NCBI GenBank assembly: GCA_947359465.1
Contig: OX375872.1
Location: forward strand, 15,039,018-15,103,017
Length of the DNA stretch: 64,000 nt
DNA from: Metellina segmentata
Taxonomy: Eukaryota > Arthropoda > Arachnida > Araneae > Tetragnathidae
Direction of reading: 5' to 3'
In this document: one piece after another, positions 36,301 through 51,300 of the stretch
Position numbering within the stretch: position 1 is the stretch's first letter
Layout of the letters: each line of letters begins with the position of its first letter
The notes under the pieces: model-generated
What the model saw: the letters and a program-made list of their open reading frames with translations, nothing else
Databases searched by the model: none
What the model was told of the DNA's origin: nothing
Translations under genes and position numbers: made by a program

Positions 36301-39300
36301 TGTCAAAGGTTTTGTTTTTGCATTTTTCCCCCCTTGTACCACTCTAAAATTTTTCCATCTTGAGAATTTTTTTGAAGAAAGTATAAATATCTACAGTTAA
36401 TTCTTTGGCCGCTTCACCACAACACAATAATCGATATTTCGGTTATTTTCCGAAAAAAAGTTGCCTTGCGATGAAAATAGTTCCCGTTTTTTGCCACAAT
36501 AGTTGCTTTTGACGATTTTCAATGTTAATTTTCTGAAAAAAGTCGCCCTAGTCGCCTTTTTAGTTGCCTCTGTGAGGCCTGCCTGGACAATTATTAAGAT
36601 TGTTTTTCTGATGCGGCTATTAGTTTAGGGTTTATTAAGTGTCAAAATTGAAGAAGCGAAATTTCTTCCGCAAGTGAGCAAAACACATACAAATTTTCAG
36701 TCTTGAGCCGTGAGTTTTTTTTAAAGAGTACATCTCAACGTAAATTTTTGCAGCTCGTTGAGTATTTTTTTAAATCTCAGTTTGGTTCTTAATAATACTT
36801 TTTTTTGAAATTCGGGAAAAATCGGGACATTTTCGTTACTTTTTTTTAAACTGTCATATCTATATCTTATTACTATTAGTTTTTAATTTTGAAAATATCG
36901 CAGTATACCTCAGAATGTACTCTTTCTTACGGTACAATTATTTCTAAAATTGGTTCATAAATAAATTCGATGCAATCAAAAGTTAGTCACAAATTTCATA
37001 TTTTTTAGTTCGCGGAGAAGGTTTCGCAATCAGGTGTGGGTTGTATTTTTGACTATCGGGTTTGCAGATATCAAATTTATCGTAGCAACAATTGTCATAA
37101 AAACGATTTCTTTTTATTTGGCGAGGAAAATGGCTCGCTTTTTTCACTCTGCTCTCAGACGGTTTACGGACAAAGAACAGATTGTACAGTTAGGAGATTA
37201 ACACGGTTTACTTAAAATTGTACAGGAAAAAAGATGTAGAAGGTTTTTTACTGATGCGGCTATTAGTTTAGGGTGCAATAAGTGTAAAGTAAAAAAAAAG
37301 TGAAATGACTTGCGAAAGGAGTATTGGTTTGCGAAGCAAACCAAACGGGACTACGTAGCAATCCCCGAGGCTAGTCAAGCATAACCGAAGAGGGGGCGAA
37401 GCCCTCGCTGTGACGTCACGGACTGGAAAGTCAACTCAGGATTATATGAATTATTAATTATACGAATAATTAATTACAGGATTATACGAATTATTTCTTT
37501 TCCCTGCTTCAAAGCGATTTCCGGAGTGAACCAATGATTACGCGGAGTTGCGGATTTTCGATTCTTTAGCGTAGAAACTCTGGAAGTTTCGGAGCACTTG
37601 GCAACTCTGCTAATGTCTCGCAGTCTGAAGAAATGGTTCCAGTAAACATCAATATGCTTCATTCTAAATCCTTCTTCCTCAAATTCTCTTGAGTAATTTC
37701 CACTCATCCAGTAGTATGTCTGTAGTATCCAGTAGTATCACTTCAGCCTTCATAGTTTCTCTTCTAAGTAAATGAACAATATTTTTTTAGTGCCTGATCT
37801 TTGTATCATGTTTGGCTTCTTTATTGAAATATAGTCAAGGAAATACTTTCGCACTGCAATCCACTGTTCAAGCAACCTTTTAGCAGCTGGCTTTAGGCTT
37901 TGCCACCTGCTTGAACAATGCTTTATGAAATGGTGAGTGGGACGTTTCAAGTCTTCTTGAATTTGTTTGTATGTTGACCAACGCTTAGGCCACTGATTAA
38001 AAAATCTGTGAATAGTTAAAACTAGTTCAGACACATCTTCCCCAAACTCTTTTAGACCTTTAAGAAAAGCCTTATGTATTGTGTGAATATTACATGTCCC
38101 AATGTTAATTAGTTCTTTTTTTCGGGTAGAAAGTAATGAGTCATTTATAGTTTCTGACTTTCAATAAAAAAAACTCAAGAATTTGTGATAATCAACTTCC
38201 GATGATAACAGAGAACGATTTTCAATACGTTTGCAACGCTCTTTTAATATTAAACCCTCTGGATACAGATACGGCCGAAATTTTTGCATTTTCTGGTTAC
38301 TGAGGGGTTCTGAATCTTTCAGATCTCAAGCTCCTGAAGAAACGGCTGAAGTCCATTAAGATTTCCATGCTCTCATTTCTGTGCCACAAAGAGAGCAGCT
38401 TGTGAACAGCCTCCGTTCCGTAGACAGGAACTTCGGGGTTCTCGATGGGGAGCTTCGAGCGCTTAGAATGTGCGAGAGGTTGATGATGTATCCAATTAAA
38501 AACTTGGACGAGGATACCATCGAGTGTAAATTATCATACATATTGAAGGTTCCACCGTCCTTTCAGAGTTTACCCTAACATATCTATACCTTCTAGACCA
38601 TAATCAGACCCACAATATACCTGGGATCCTCCTGGGTTAATGTTGCGTTAATATCAGCTCGATCCGTCCGGTCTCTTCACCTCTCCATTCTCGTCTTATT
38701 TCAGAATCCGAAAAAAATGGGTCTGTTGAGACCGCTCTGAGATTTGTGTATGGAGGATGTTATCCCCCCTTTTAAGTGACCACTGGCATCGATCACCATT
38801 TATGAACTGTCAGCGTCTGACCTCCTGTAGGGTTACTCCTATTGTTCGACCCTGTCGACCGGTGATATCTATCTTGCACCAAATGATACGCCACACAATT
38901 CTATGAAAGGAAAATGTTAGTCATAAATGCCACTCATGTTCTATCACTCAAGTTAGGTAATTAGGTAAGAAGGGTCGGACATGCAGATGGCCCTGCTTCC
39001 CTTAAACTTTGCTTCGTTTTACTAATAGCCTTTTTCTGTTGGAAAATTTCCAGAACTTGCTGCTAATACACCGCAAGCAACAAGAAGTATCCTCTTACAA
39101 TTGAAACGGTACGCTTTTGAATCCATTCTTGCGGTGGAATGTAGCGCATATTTCGAAATTGAATTCGTACGAACCGTTTTTTTTAGATGAAATGAATTTT
39201 TTAAACTGTGCACCAAAAATGTTTCTTCTCTAAATAAGAGTTAAGAACTTAAAAGCTCTGAAAAGGTGACAAAATGTCAAAAAGGTGACAAAAAGTGACG

Positions 39301-42300
39301 TGTTAGGAGCCCTGTAATTTCTTTATGGTATATGTATTTTTCGACGAACTTTCTTCAAATCTTTGGTTGTATACGCAATAGTGTAAAAGTGTGTACATTG
39401 CTGTTTCATAAAAATAAATAGAATATACAATTCAAAACATTTTTAAAGTGTGTAATTTCTTATTTTAATATGATAAGTAAATTTTAAAAATAACTTTGAA
39501 ATATAAGATGGGTTCATTAAATTAAAACAGGTAGTCACACATTGTAGTTCTAATATATTTCAAAATTTTGATATATCTTTCCATTTCATTGCCTTTCAAT
39601 TAAATTTAATTTGTTTTTCACGCTTCATGGTTGTTATTGAAAGCTGTACTCCATAGACAAGTAACTACATATCATTCTATATAGGTATGTGGTTTCCATT
39701 TAGAAACGGAATCTCTGAATTTAAAAAAGTATAATAAGGGTTCGACTTAAAACTGTACGTCTGTTGGAGAAAAGGGAATTTTAAACAAGATTTTGTTGAT
39801 CTTGGAATAATATCATAGTAAGTAATTTTGAAAATTAAAAAATTTTGTGTTCAGTGACAGAAAGTAGAGGTTGCTTACTCTACATATTGAAGCTGTTCTT
39901 ACGCAACTTAGATACATGTGAATCATTCGTTCAATGCAGTGAGTTCCTTTTTGTAAAAGCGCTGTAAAATAAACTTTCTGTTTATTAAAAAATTGTGATA
40001 GATTGAATTTAATTTGGCTACACTGATGACATTGTAAATCACACAAGCTCCATTATTCCACATGCCGCTGAATGGAATTTTTAAGAAAACATGCATTTGC
40101 TTCAAACTAAATTAGTCATAAATGACATAAAAATTTAATTTACCATTAACTGATATTGATGACGAAATTCGAAAATATTGTATACTAGGTGCAAGAATGC
40201 CACAAGTAAAACACATTGATAGGAAAACTAAGTGTAACACTCTGCCAAAAATTCGCCATTTTTACTTTAAATGAATGCAAGGGAATTTTCGTAGTCACTC
40301 CAAAACTCACAACCTACTTCTATAGTAGTCCCCTTAAAATTTTTTTTTCAGCAATAGTGCGAAGAATATGAAATGGATTATACGGATAGATACATTATGT
40401 ATGCATATTTGAGTCCAAAGTAAAATGTAAAAGTGATAAAGTTAAAATGGATACTAAAAATTATTTTCCGTAAACTTGAATGATGCTAGCATTCTTTAAT
40501 GAAAAACTCTTCTACCAATGATATAAATTCTGTGTACCAAATTTTTTCATTCAGTAGCAGCAACGTTCCTGAAGAAGGTAGAGGGCTTATAGCCCAGGAC
40601 CTTCGGCCCACCCCTCCATCTCTTTAATGAAAAAGAATTTAGTCTGATCACCTTTCAATCAACATATAAGTATACATTTAAATGTGCATTTTATTTTTTC
40701 ACTCAGGTGTGGGGAAAAGTAATGGGGGTTCTACCACCACCAGATGGATTCTATGGCTTGAACCCACTCTGTTCTCCACTTCCAAGGTTTCTGAGTAATG
40801 TGCATATGTGCTGAGATACGTAGTACTGCATCAGATGCTAAATAGCTGACATAAAAAAATTGTCAATCTTTAAAAATAAAAATTTTTATTTATAGATTCA
40901 ACACACTTATAATTACAATTAAAAACCAAAGGAAAATTTTAAATTAAATTTTCTATTTGTGTTGGAAACTATTCTATTTTCTCTAGATTTCCAGACAGCA
41001 TCATGAAACATTTACTGGGTAGTAAATAGTTTCTATAAGTTCTGTAAACAAAGCATAAAATAACTTGCAAGGTAACACAATGCTAAGTTTTTGTAGATAA
41101 AAAGAATGATTACCTCTTTTACAGAATCAAACACTGGTAATCCCATATGTGTTGAGCCTCCTTTCCCAGGTGATACTCCACCAACAATTCTAGTTCCATA
41201 TTCAATAGCTTGCTTGCTATGGTATGTACCCTATAACATATGCAATCAGATTAAGATATATTATAATTAAAATGACAAACTGATAATGTGAAAAAATAGT
41301 TTTAGATTTACCAACAAATACTAAAAAACTTAGCCTCACCAACTAGAATTCTAGTTTTACCATATAAATTTTAACCCAAACAGTACAAAAAGCAAGTATG
41401 TATATCAATAATATGAAATGATTTTAAAACCAAATGGAAATACATTGAAGAGCCAAAACATTATGACCACCTACTCAATCATGCGCTGCACCTCCTTTTG
41501 CCTGCAAAACAGCTGCAACTCGACTGGGCATAGATGCCACAAGTTCTTGGTACTGATTCTGGAGACAGGTTGTACCAAATGTCTAAGCAGCACAGCGATC
41601 ATGCAAAGTCGAGATATTCTGACACGGTGGTGTTTGCGCTCTGAGCTGCCGCTCCATGACACCCCAGTGTGCTCTATCGGATTAATATCCAGCGAGTTAG
41701 GTGGCCAGGACATTAAGTGGAATTCATCAGTATACTCCTCGAACCATTCCTATACAATCCGAGCTTTATGACACGGGGTATTGTACTGCTGGAAGATTCC
41801 ATTTCCAGTTGAGAAGACAGACGCCATGTAAGGGTGCAACTGATCCGCAATGACGTTCAGATAGTTTGCAGCGTTCATGGTCTGTTCTTCCACAACTATG
41901 TGTTCCAGACTCGCCCCCCAAAGCATAATACCGGCACCACCAGCCTGTGTATGACCTGCTGTACAAGAAGGGAGCAACTGTTTGCTTGGCAGACAGTGTA
42001 CCCTTACACGACCATCGACGTGATGAATGAGAAATCGGGATTCATCTGACCAGGCAACTGTCTTCCATTCATCCATGGTCTAGTCTTGATGTTAACGGGC
42101 CCACTGTAGGCATAGTTGACGATGACGCTTGGTCAACAGAGGCACACCAGTGAGATGTCTGCTGATCCCATATCCAGTGTCCGCTGAATTGTGTGTTCCG
42201 AAACACTTGCGCTTGGACCTGCATTGTATTAGGCTGTCAGCTGAGCGACTATCTTGTGCCGATATTGCTTTACCAAGCGGGACAGTCTCCGATGTCCCTT

Positions 42301-45300
42301 TTCTTTGATGACGCGTGGACGACCAACACCTTTGCGTCTGCTGTTGGTGTCACCGTCATTTATCCACTTTGCATGAATACTACACTGCTGGCCACCCAAA
42401 TTGCAACACCAAGAAAAACAAGAGATATCACAACAAAATTTATTTTGTAGATAACATGTTGACCAAGTATCAAATGATTAAATTTATAGACTTCTGTGAA
42501 GTGTGGTTCCTGCCAAAATCAGTAGCCAGAGTAGCCGCCATTGTTGGAGATCACCGCTGCCACATGCCTCGGCATTGATTCAAAGAGACTTTGGATGTGT
42601 TCTTAGGGTACAGCAGACCAAGCAGCTTCCACACGTCGCCAAAGTTGATCTGGTGGGGCAGCTGGGGATGTAATCTGAGTCAATCGTTGAGCAACCATGG
42701 ACCACATGTTTTCTATCGGCGAAAGATCCGGAGAGCGAGCTGGCCAAGGAAGCAATTCAATCTGGGGATTGACAAAGAACCCTTGGACAATGTGTGCCAT
42801 GTGTGGTTGCATTATCTTGTTGAAATATGGCTGTGGGCAAGTCCTGAAGGTAAGGAAGGACAACTGGTTCCAACACCTCGGAGATGTAGCGCTGGCTGTT
42901 TAAAGTACCGGCAATGCATACTAGAGGAGTGCGAGAGTGATATCCAATACCGCCCCATACCATAATACCTGGTGCAGGACCAGTGTGGTGGTGCATAATG
43001 CAGCTGTTCAGCATCCTCTCTCCACGGTGTCTCCAGACTCGAATCCGACCATCGTGGTGTTGCAGACAGAAGCGTGACTCGTCAGTAAAGACAATTTCAT
43101 TCCATTCTGCCATCCACATCCTTCTTTCATCGCACCATTGGCGGCGGAGAAGTCTGTGGTTCTGCGTCAAGGGTAGACAAAGCAATGGACTTTTTTTTTT
43201 TAGTTCACTTCATAACTTTTCATTTATCAGACCAGTTACTTAAAAATTGTAAAATGTATTATGTTGTATAGTAATTGTGCAATCCGCCAATAGATGGTGT
43301 TGTCCTACAGTTGTGCTGTCTGTTCAAGGGTTTGAATGTATATATATAATCACTATGATTGAGGAAACGAAAATTAGATGAGGGTTGAAATAATGTACAT
43401 AGTGGTTGGTACAATATACACATGTAATTGTCTGTGCATTTACAAGTAAAAAACATAATATATTGTACCGTATTGTACTAGCCTGCCCCTTTTCTCTAAC
43501 ACGTGGACGTCGGGAATGTGTATCAACATCAAGACTGTGACAACAACTTCAGCGGTTGCACATGTGCTTGTGACAAAGTACCAAAAGAGAGTTTTTCTCA
43601 TCGGCAGCCTGACGTTCAGTTTCGGTCAGCCCCTTTCCCTCCTCACATTCACAGCTATGGTTCGGCGGATCCAAGAGAACGGGGATCTGAGAACTTTTGG
43701 AGAGACTGATTCTGAATTCGAAGAGAGACAGACTTCTCTGTTTTGTGGAGAGCCATTGGTGCTTGGCTCCAGGCAGGTTTTCAATGTCGATGGCTGTGCC
43801 CAAAATAGTTGTAAATTTGTAAATATTTAATTTTCTTAAATAAATAGTTTAATTTTAAAATAGCTGTAATTTGAATTGTTACATGACGGTGCAATATTAT
43901 CCTTTCATGCTTTGACTTAAACAAATAGAAATTAATAAAGCTTGATTTGGTGCCATAGGCCAGAAAATAGACCATACTTTAATTAAAGGGAGACATGTAA
44001 ATTAACAACCCTCATAATATAAAAATAATACACAGTATCTCTATTTCTGATATTTGTTACTTCAATACCATAAGAATATTTGATGAAACTGAAATGGAAT
44101 TTCCCTAAAATATTAAATTGTTAAAATCACAATGCTGGATTAAAAAAGCATTTCTTTTGGTACTTGGATACTTTTGGCTTCACATGGTACATGATCAAGC
44201 GCCCTTGATTCCGAAAAGCGGAACACTCGCTTTTTAAACCTCATAACTCAACGTTTCCTCGAAAGTTTGAAAAATTATACATTTATTTAGCCAATCAACA
44301 ACTTTGGCAGGACAGACATTGTTATTCTAATTGGTTGAATGGAATCAAAATATGTAAAAATATATGCATGGAGACCAGTATGAAAACACATGCTGGATGC
44401 CATCTGTCAACAGATATAGGTATCAAAAGATTTTAGGATGAGTCATTAGCAGGAAGTTGAGAGATATGATTATTTGAAAGAAAGTATTGTTTTTTTTAAG
44501 AAAAAAATAAATGGGGTGAGTAGCTTCACTACATATCTTTCTCACTTAAATTTCAAAACAAGTATTTATAAGAATGCGATAAATTCAAGTTGGGCATTGT
44601 TCAAAAACCATCCGGTTCCAGTCCGGTTGGTGGGACAAAGTTTTCAAGTCTTGATTCGTAGAAGGCAATTTCCATCCATTAGAGAATATTCCAGGGCGTT
44701 GAAAACAACATCCATTGGTTGAAGGGGGTCAGGCTAAAGGCCATGCTCGGAGCCGTGTAGAGCCAGTGATACGATAGGGCACAACAAAAACTAGGTTGCA
44801 CCGACTTAAATCCAAAAATCTGAAATGGGGCAGAATAGACCATTTGTAGAGAAATTATGATCGACTTAAAACACAGACGCGCAGAGTACAACTAAACATT
44901 CGGGGTACTAATACTAAGAAGAAAAAATCGATAAAGGGGGATCAAGGTTTCCACAGAGAATTATACACCAGAACTTTGCTAAGAAAATTTATTTGAACTT
45001 GAGTCAAAAGATGACGTATGTAATGACTGTTTAGGCTTAAAGTACGTAATACAAGTAATCCAAAGAAATAAAAAATTTAGGAAAACAGTTGTTCTAGGTA
45101 GAAAAGTTTCAAAAATTCGAAAAAAGTTTTATTTTATTTTTAGAATAGGCATGAAGTATCTCTGGAAAACACTGCACACCAACTATCAAAAATTGTGTTA
45201 AACCTATTGTCAAACAAAAACAATTGTTTTTTTGGAGGGACTATATAAATACAAATATTTTTTCAACAAAAACTGTTTATCAAGCACACTCAAAACAGTT

Positions 45301-48300
45301 ATCTCAACGCTGAATATTTATATTTTGGCACATTCATATAGTAGTGTAATGTCGCAAGAAGTAATGAGTAATCATGAATATTAAAATTATAATAAACGCT
45401 GGATAGTCCATCAGACGTTCTGTTTATATATATATATATATATAGTTAAAATTTGCTTAATATTTCAAGTAACATAAAAGAATGGTATAAAATGCAAGAT
45501 TACAATTGAAGAATTCTAGAAACAGTGTACTCATGTACTGAACAAAGTTGTGAGATTTAAATGATATCTAGATTATTAGTTTGGTATAGTATTAGTCTAT
45601 TACACGACTGTGAAGGTTATATCAGGTTTCAATTTAAGGGATGATTCTACTAGTAAATATGGTTTTCTTCATGGAGCATATTTTTATCTTGCAATGTTTA
45701 CTTTAAAAGGTATGCTGTAAATATATTAGGGTAATTCCGGGTGAGGCGCCCCACCGCTAGAGATGCCCCACATGATGTAATTCTGAAACTTTACGCTAGG
45801 TGGCTCTATTAGTTCCATGAATGTTTCAATTAGATGTGCTGTGAAAGTTTTGTTACATCAGCTTTTGTTTTCTGCTATCACAACATTTCAAGTAAGCACC
45901 ATATTTTTTCTACTCCGTTATAAGATTGATGTTGTAGTAGTGTAAGGCTAGCACTAGATAATTTGAATGGATTTTTTTTTATGTAAGCATAAAACTTGTA
46001 GTTAGGAGTTTATCAGTCGACTTTAGGCAGTGTACCGCCATTTTTGCCGTCTTTTGCTTTGAACAGGTGCCCGAGGCAGCTCTCCCATACCAAAAGGATA
46101 GACGCCCCACATATATATCGGGTGAGATGCCCTACATGCATTTTCAGGGAGAGATGCCTTTTAGTTGTTTAAATTTCAAATCAATGTTTTTACAAAATAT
46201 TGCAATACTTGTAAATTGCTAAAATTTGTAACGTAAAATTAAATGTATTGAAACTATAAATTTTGATTATAATTTATCAATTGGACGAATCCAAGCTTCA
46301 GAATTGATTGGTAGAGCGAGGAAAAGGGCAGTTTCTGTCGACACTGCTATAAATGGTTTTCGGGAGACAGGAATTTTCCGTCCAAACCAAGCAGTGATTC
46401 CGGACCATTTCTTTCCATCAGTGAAGAAATGAACAAGACGGATGGAAAGTCCGTAAATTGTTCGCAATCATCAGATTTTTGTGTTCAACAGACAACAACC
46501 CTGACAAAATTATTGCACCAGATTTCAACTGTACCCAAACTAGAAGAAAGACCCAGAAAGAGAAAGTCGGCTAAGATACTTACATCCCAAAGAACACATT
46601 AAAAAAAACCCAGCTAAAATTCGCCAACAAACGTAACAAGGTATCAAAAAAGCTGATGGACAACTAAAGTGATCCCAATCTATGCATATTACGAGAACTT
46701 CAATCATAACAGTTAAATTAAATACAGTGAATTATAATGAAACCCTAAATCAACAAAGAAATACCTTTAATTTTGAACTTAAAAGTCAATTATAAAAGCA
46801 GAAATAATCAGTGGAAAAACAAGCTTAAAAATGAGATATTATATCTTTTAACTTTTTTCTTTTCAAATTCATTATGTGGTAAAACTCCCATATGCTAAAT
46901 TTTGCATCTTCTATGATTTATACGTGGTTTTTTGTGCTGCCGAATTCTTTTTATACTCTTTTCTTCTTTTGCTAGTGATTGTGGTAAATATGAAACATGA
47001 ATTTGTGACTTTCACTGATGGAACACACTTCTGGATTGTCATAGAACATTCGCCAGTGTTCGAAAGCTTTCGCCAGTGGCGGTTTTAAGACCCAGGGCCT
47101 CGGCGTTAAAATTTTCCCTTGGGCCTACTCTTTTTTAATTATCACTATTTTTTAAAATATAGAATGCAAAGCTCTTGTAAAAGCATGGTATCTTTTTAAA
47201 CACATTCATTCGTTTAAAAAAATATGAATGTCACATTCACCAATTTTTTCTTTCCTCTTTTGAAACATATTTTCATATTATTATTCTCAGATTAGCATAG
47301 TCAGAAGTTCGAAAAAGTATGTTAATGATATGAAACAGGTGAATGCACAAAACACGGAAAAAGAAAAGTAATATTCTGCCAGCATATAGAAGAAAATAAA
47401 ATTGAAAATCAGTTAATATATTTTACTAGTTACTCCACCACGTCTGACTTTTGCGTTCACAAAGGATTTAATGACATTAGTCAAGTTAAGGCCATCACAT
47501 ACATCTATTTCAAAATCAAGCATAGCAACGGATGTGACATGAGCTTTTCCCATTGTTGACCGTAAATATATTTTTAGCCTCGAAGCGCTGAATGAAAGTT
47601 GGCACTTGGTACACCTATCGGTAACGTCAAAAATAACCGAAAAAGTATCTTGAGTTCACTGAAGGAATCTCAAGTGGAATTGTCAATAAGTAACGCCCAC
47701 ACGCTCTTCATTCACTTTATCACCATCACTTAAAATACAAAGTTTTGAGTGATATTAACTGAGTTACAAGTTCAGAGGTGAAATCTTCAGGAAACATTTT
47801 TATGAGGTTATCAACATGAATATGAATATTATCATTTGGTAACGTTTTTGGATGCAAGAACCCAAATGTCTCAAAAACAGTTTTAAAGCCTTCTAACCTT
47901 TCTTGAAGTTTTAATACCATTTTATCAAGGCAATTGTAGAACACTTCATATCTACAACAGGACACTGTATCAGCAGGTCGTTCATCACTTCATAGATCAC
48001 CGTCTAACTTTTTTATCCTACAATCACCACTCTTTTTTAGAACTTTTTAAAATTCCCTTGTTCTCAGAATTTTAAATTTCGCACAACTTTCAATAAGAAA
48101 GATAAATAGTCTTAGCTTGTAAAACTCGTAAACATATATCTACTACAGATAATACTTTATACCACCAAGTGAATTTAATCCAGTTTTTCCTGCAGATTGA
48201 CTGCATCACTAAATTCAGCACTAATATGCTTCCCGTCAACTAACTCAGCCAAACAATCAATAATACTAAAATTTCTTAGAACAGCATCGACGACTGACAA

Positions 48301-51300
48301 ACGAGCCACTCATCTTTTTTTGATAGACTTTAAAGTTGGATTTATTTTCTTAGTTTTTCTGCAACTGTTTGTAGCATCAATATTCACAGGTTCATAGTCA
48401 TCGTTTGACTCGTAGTTGAGCACAAGCTCGTCGGATTTAGTCTCTACCTCTGACTGTACATCGCTGAAAAATGCCAAAAGCACTGGCATTAAAAGGACTG
48501 GATTTTTCAGCCATCGAGTGCAACAGATCCCAACGACAATTGGATGCACTAAAAAATGTATACACTGCCTGAACATGATCATAAAAATTCACAATTTTAA
48601 TTGGTGTATACAGGTTTCCGCGTTCTGCTGTTGCTTTCCGGTTTTCAGTGGCATGCACTAACACTAGGTTTAATTGATGAGGTGGGCAGTTGACGTAAGG
48701 AAGGCAGAGCAATTAGGGCCATATAAGGTCTTAATATGGCTTGTACGCCACCTGATGCTCCACTGATTACATTGCCACCATCATATGCTTGTCCATGGAA
48801 GAACCTTTTATTAAATTGACTCTTCATAAAGTATTTTCATAAGCATAGAAGCTTTACCATCAGCACATGAATCATGCACATGGTAAAATCTCAGAAAATG
48901 TTCTCTAATGTCAACACTTTTGGACTCTTGATTTAAACAAAGCGGATTAAAACGGACAACTGATCTATGTGACTGATATCAGTGGTCACAGCAATCACTG
49001 TAAAAAACTTTGATTCTTTACATAAACGTATTATTTCTGATTTCACAGCTGTAGAAAGACATTGTTTGCTCTTATTCTGCCACTAAGCTAGTTTATTATG
49101 TTCTCCCTTGATAAATGCTTGTGTAATATGGGATCGCGTGTTGAAATAAACTTTAACAGCTTGAGGTAAACGCAGCAATTTGAAGCTTCAATTTCACTTA
49201 CGTGTCCTCGAAATGGTGAACCCATAACCCTATTAGACCAAATTGAACAATTAGCACCGTCTTCCAGCAATTTGCCTTTTATTGCAATTGATTTTGTCAA
49301 TCGTTATCTACCTATTTTCCTTTCTGAAAAGTATACCATGCGACCACAGCAAGCTTAAGTTACCGTTAGAATGTTTGGAAATACTATGTCAACTTGTTCT
49401 TTAAAGTCAAACAAGTGGAAAGTAAATATTGATTTACTATGTCACAAATTCAATTTTTCATTTAAAAAATTTATATATAATTATTATAAAAACAGTGTAT
49501 AGGGCCTTCAAAAATTTAAATTAAAAAAAATCTGATCTAAATAAAAAAAAATCCAATTAATTGATTTTGTTTACACTGTGGTTTCTACAAGATCTTTAAA
49601 GAGCTCTGTGAGTCTTTTGTTTTCATGTTTCCACTGAACATGACAACTTACAGTCATCTATACCGGGTTGGTTTGCTGAATTGTCTTCTGTGTGGCCTTT
49701 TGGACATGACATGAGCTCACTTCAATAGTTGTGCTGATCATTATTTGACATTGCAGCTAATGTTAATGCAACAGCAGGTTAATGATAGTTATACATTTTA
49801 TTTGTGTGTATATAGACTACATTCAAATGTAGACAGATTGCCTTTGGCCAAAAAGCTGACATCTGGCATAAGATTAAAGGATATACGCATTTCTAGAAAC
49901 CAGAGATAGCAAACCAAATATCTATCTAATCTACAAAGTACTAAAAAGAAGTGAACACAACCTGGGTTCTGATAACAAATGTTCAGTAAACAACTGTAGT
50001 AACAGTACTTTAAGGAATAGTTATTGAAGATCATAAAATATCTTTAACAAAACGTGAACCATTCAAATAAAATGCATTAATGTTTGCTTCGACTAGTCCA
50101 ATAGCTTAATTTATCACACAAATTAATAAATATGAATGTTAATCATCTGTATTTACACTTATTCCATATTTCAATAGATAAAAACATTAAACTTTCTATA
50201 TGCCATGAAAGTTTTGTCTCCAGGATTGTAGGACATCTTAATAAGCCTCAATTCCTTTAAAATTGGCAGTTTAAATATCTTAAAAATAACCATACCTGCT
50301 TTCCAGTGAAGCCTTGACAAATAACTGTAGTTTCTTTACCAATTTTTAGATTTCCTCTAGTATGGGAATAGCAACTTCTAAAAACTGAGCGTTGAGCTGA
50401 AAACAATGGAGTGAAATGTATTAAAAACACAATCCTACAGATAAAACAATTATAAAAAACATCACTTCAGCAATTTGATTTATTTTAAACAACCATGGGC
50501 AACTGAAGTTTCAGAAGTGATAGTTAATTCGGAAACAATAAAATGTTTTGGATATATAATTCATAAGAATGGATTGTGAGAATAATGTTTTTTATACATT
50601 TCTTTGCAGCTAGAATAACACGATTTCTAGAATGTCATCAAAGGAATAGTTTTAGGGCACATGGTAAAAATTGGTAATTTTTAGTTAACGTCGTACTAGA
50701 GCAACACAACGGGCTACTGACCACGGTCCGGGATCAGTCCCTTAAGGGAAAGATCCGAGGACAACACCTCATAATTTTGAACCACGGTCAGATGACGAAG
50801 TAACACCTGAGCTGGCACCCCACTCTCCAAACTTCCATGCCAACCCAACACGAGGACTTTCGGCCACAACAGATTTAAGGTGCACCAGCCGCCTCTACAC
50901 CATACGTTTACAAACATCCATGCCCAGGTCTGGTTTCGAACCAGGAACCTTCCGATACGGAAGCTAACACCTTAATCACTATACCGGTTGGTCGGCCTTT
51001 AAGGGAAAGATCCGAGGACAATACTTCGTAATTTTGAACCATGGTCAGATGACGAAGCAACACCTGAGCTGGCACCCCACTTTATAAACTTCCATGGCAA
51101 CCCAACGTGAGGACTTTCGACCACGACAGATTTAAGGTGCACCAACTGCCTCTACACCATACACTTACAAACATCCATGCCTAGACCCGGATTCGAACCA
51201 GGAACCTTCCTATCTAAAGGCTAACACCTTAACCACTATACCGGTTGGCCGGCATTTAGAGCAAATGGAAATCAAAGGAACCTCATAAAAAATAATGATA

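Larger units (their letters stand above)
34629..37470 (+). repeat. Dispersed repeat R1, forward copy split by a hAT element
   Basis: Starts tttccgccgccgcaggattg and ends past the hairpin ggtttgcgaagcaaacc (about 37329) and gggggcgaagccc. It is opposite in orientation to the copy in the first hAT element although it lies at a comparable internal position. It is interrupted at 34754-36581. Confidence 0.6.
32262..39314 (-). mobile_element. hAT-like DNA transposon, copy 2 (7 kb, with nested insertions)
   Basis: Same inverted ends as the copy at 2758 (cagggctcctaacaggttt and complement cagggctcctaacacgtcac) with the same aaaaggtgacaaaa subterminal motifs. A 6-bp duplication TAATTT flanks it (32256-32261 and 39315-39320). 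Its body matches copy 1 at 34064-34628 and 37621-39314. The extra length comes from an insertion at 32449-34058 and a second transposon at 34754-36581. Confidence 0.85.

Noticed and set aside
43516..43830. 104-codon open frame that looked coding
   Set aside because: No recognisable domain, the three frames around it are equally open, and it ends in a poly-A-like region. More likely a retroelement piece.
48310..48661. Overlapping frames that could be separate small genes
   Set aside because: They are frameshifted parts or shadows of one ZMYM1-like hAT transposase remnant on the minus strand.
51189..51240. A/B-box sequence that could be a tRNA gene on the minus strand
   Set aside because: No acceptor stem or anticodon arm can be formed, and the same unit repeats as a dispersed SINE.
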